This document shows, in pieces, positions 8,951-10,451 of a stretch of 10,451 nt of DNA. Made by a program: the position numbers and the translations under genes. Numbering within the stretch: position 1 is the stretch's first letter; every line of letters begins with the position of its first letter. The stretch spans positions 1 through 10,451 of the forward strand of contig VKHC01000631.1 of NCBI GenBank assembly GCA_015143735.1. The letters run 5' to 3'. Source of the DNA: Synura sp. LO234KE (taxonomy: Eukaryota > Sar > Synurophyceae > Synurales > Mallomonadaceae). The notes beneath the pieces are model-generated. The model saw only the letters and a list, made by a program, of their open reading frames with translations. It did not search any database and had not been told where the DNA came from.

Positions 8951-9720
8951 GGTACAAATAGGCCATTAGTTAAATTGATATTTAATTACGTAAGTGGGGA
9001 GGTTTTACTGCATGTGCGTGTTATACAATTACGGTTTGGTATAACATGTCATGTGTGTGACGATGGGTGGAGTGGACTACGGCGGCGACGTGAACTTAAC
9101 GGGCGGTACTAGACACGACAGGTGAGGCACAGCAAGGAGCAGTGTGATGACTTGCGGAGATCATGGGGAGCTGAGCATGTCAATCATGGCAAGTGTGACG
9201 ATCAGGTGGTGTGCAGTCTAGTGGAGTCACGAGTTACGGCAATGGTGGGTTCTAACGCCACGGTACTCGGATAGTCAGTTGTTCGGAGCGCTCAGGGAGA
9301 CAGCGGAGCTCGGAGACACCTGTCTACACGATGAGCAAGTATTATGAGGCATGTTTGAGGTGATGGTGCAACAGCGGAGCGTCATGGCAGTAACTTGGTA
9401 AAGCAGTACAGTTTTGTTTCAGGAGCAGAATGTCCAGGCAAGTACGTGGCATGGAGAAAGGTAGTTATGCGCGAGAGAGAATATTTTGAGAAGCAAATGC
9501 GGTCTAAGTACGGTATATTTAAGGTGTGAAAACTTCGCGGGGGCTAAGCTTTAGGCGCGTGCAGAAGCTTACCTGTTAGGCTTTAGCGAGATGTAACGGC
9601 CAGCTGTTGGATGCTTATACGAGCGCTTGGAGCTGCGGAGAGCTGTTTTTCTGTGATAAACACGTCATACGGGTTGCATATGAGATGCACAGAAAGTATT
9701 TCGGTTAGGCGGAGACATAT
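8951..9720. other. G-rich intergenic region with recurring GCGGAG
   Basis: The plus strand carries clearly more G than C. The hexamer GCGGAG occurs five times, at 9154, 9303, 9374, 9635 and 9709, and two of these extend to GCGGAG plus a nearby TCATGG. No frame over 60 codons, no tRNA and no terminal repeats were seen. It could be decayed coding or transposon sequence, but nothing identifies it. Confidence 0.4.
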
Positions 9721-9722
9721 GG

Positions 9723-10122
9723 TTGAAGTTGAAGGTAGCGAGTTCAAGTACGTACCTGGGCATTAAGCGCGAAATTGGCTTTGGAGCTTTTCTAGGGGTA
9801 TCGATTTTTAGCGATATAAACGTTCAGTGGAACAGGAATTATGGTTCCAAATATTTTACCTGGTGTTTCTTGCATTACTTGGACAATACGGGGGTCAGAA
9901 ATTATCGTGGCGAAAAAGTTGATATCAGTGGAGGGTATAGGGAGCACATATGGCGGCAAATTAGTAGCGGAGCTTAATTTTTGTGTACAAGTCATTAGAG
10001 ATATCGAAGAAGTACCGGAATCGGTGCTTCCTCTACATCAAGATCTGTCTTTTGGGGTATTTCGAGAGCTAATTTGTGCAACTTTTTCTGTGGGAGGATT
10101 TATGAGATTGAATTTTGGTTAA
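9723..10122. other. Region with overlapping open frames, product unknown
   Basis: Three frames are open across much of the same stretch: 9723-9977 and 9841-10122 on the plus strand, and 9792-9995 on the minus strand. The minus frame continues back to about 10120 if a single TGA is ignored. Its residues (for example LPPYVLPIPSTDINFF and QETPGKIFGTIIPVP) look protein-like, but I recognise no family. It may be a decayed gene or an exon; stops close every frame at both ends. Confidence 0.2.
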
Positions 10123-10451
10123 TTATTTAATACCTAGTAGAATAATGTTCCCGCAAGGAAATGTTCTATTTTTATGTATTTATTGACGTCTCAAATACTC
10201 GTTTTTGCCCTTGTTTGCCAATTTATTATTTGAAACATCTAAGTTGTCATTTTCTGAAATTTTTGGAGTGTGAATTAGTTGTTATTTTTCTTGATCTGAA
10301 ATCACTTGAATTACCTGAATTGATGATTTGTTTCTTGAGATATGTCGTTTCTGCTATTCATGTGACACTTTGAGTTGCGTTGAAAATCATCCGTTAAACA
10401 CGTTTCGGTGGCTGCACGTTCGTGGATACGCCACGACTTACGTAATTTTAA
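10123..10451. other. AT-rich window end, no gene recognised
   Basis: The plus frame at 10161-10373 is open for 70 codons but is a string of Phe, Leu, Val and Cys with no motif. The reverse frame is Lys/Asn/Gln-rich and interrupted by four stops. Both look like AT-rich non-coding DNA. The window ends without a recognisable feature. Confidence 0.5.

Noticed and set aside
8000-9720. LTR or DNA transposon
   Set aside because: No terminal repeats, target-site duplication, primer-binding site or transposase/reverse transcriptase motif could be seen.
10123-10380. Minus-strand frame with TAA/TAG inside, considered as a variant genetic code
   Set aside because: Both histone genes end correctly at TAA, so TAA is a stop here; the Lys/Asn/Gln-rich reading is what AT-rich DNA gives.

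Overview
This is eukaryotic nuclear DNA, moderately AT-rich and gene-poor. It carries a divergent histone H3/H4 pair, one spliced secretory-pathway glycosyltransferase gene, and long stretches with no recognisable gene. No bacterial operon structure, CRISPR array, tRNA or rRNA was seen. The lineage is uncertain. H4 mixes animal-like (Val60) and plant/alga-like (Arg77) residues with Leu84, and H3 has no cysteine (Ala110) and ends in GERS. With short GT-AG introns (47-108 nt), I lean towards an alga or other protist, without proof.

Layout. 1-1000: no gene. 1008-1936: the histone module. H3 is on the minus strand and H4 on the plus strand, separated by a 122-bp shared promoter region. Each gene is followed, exactly 26 nt after its stop codon, by a 16-nt hairpin of the replication-dependent histone mRNA type (6-bp stem, 4-nt loop, ACC after the stem). 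The two stems differ by a compensated base pair. 1937-3640: no confident gene; a Cys-rich open frame at 3275-3505 (minus) may be an exon. 3645-5823 (minus): a six-exon gene that I assembled by hand, encoding a predicted 602-residue GT61/DUF563 (EOGT/POMGNT2-like) glycosyltransferase with a signal peptide. All five introns have GT-AG ends and matching phases. The highly conserved HGAGL-type motif reads QGSGL here. 5824-6360: its upstream region, with a 17-nt element also present in the H3/H4 promoter, a repeated 14-mer and a 37-bp tandem repeat. 6360-7557: nothing recognised. 7558-7977 (minus): an unrecognised open frame. 7980-8950: low-complexity DNA with two diverged copies of an approximately 80-nt element containing two hairpins, each with a compensatory base-pair change. 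9000-9720: G-rich DNA with a recurring GCGGAG motif. 9720-10451: overlapping open frames with no recognisable product.

How the genes work together: H3 and H4 are co-expressed chromatin subunits, and their shared promoter and matched 3' hairpins imply joint S-phase control. The glycosyltransferase is functionally unrelated, although a promoter-like element is shared. The most unusual signals are the covarying histone hairpins, the covarying two-hairpin repeat near 8340/8740, the altered catalytic-domain motif in the glycosyltransferase, and the sharp base-composition change along that gene.
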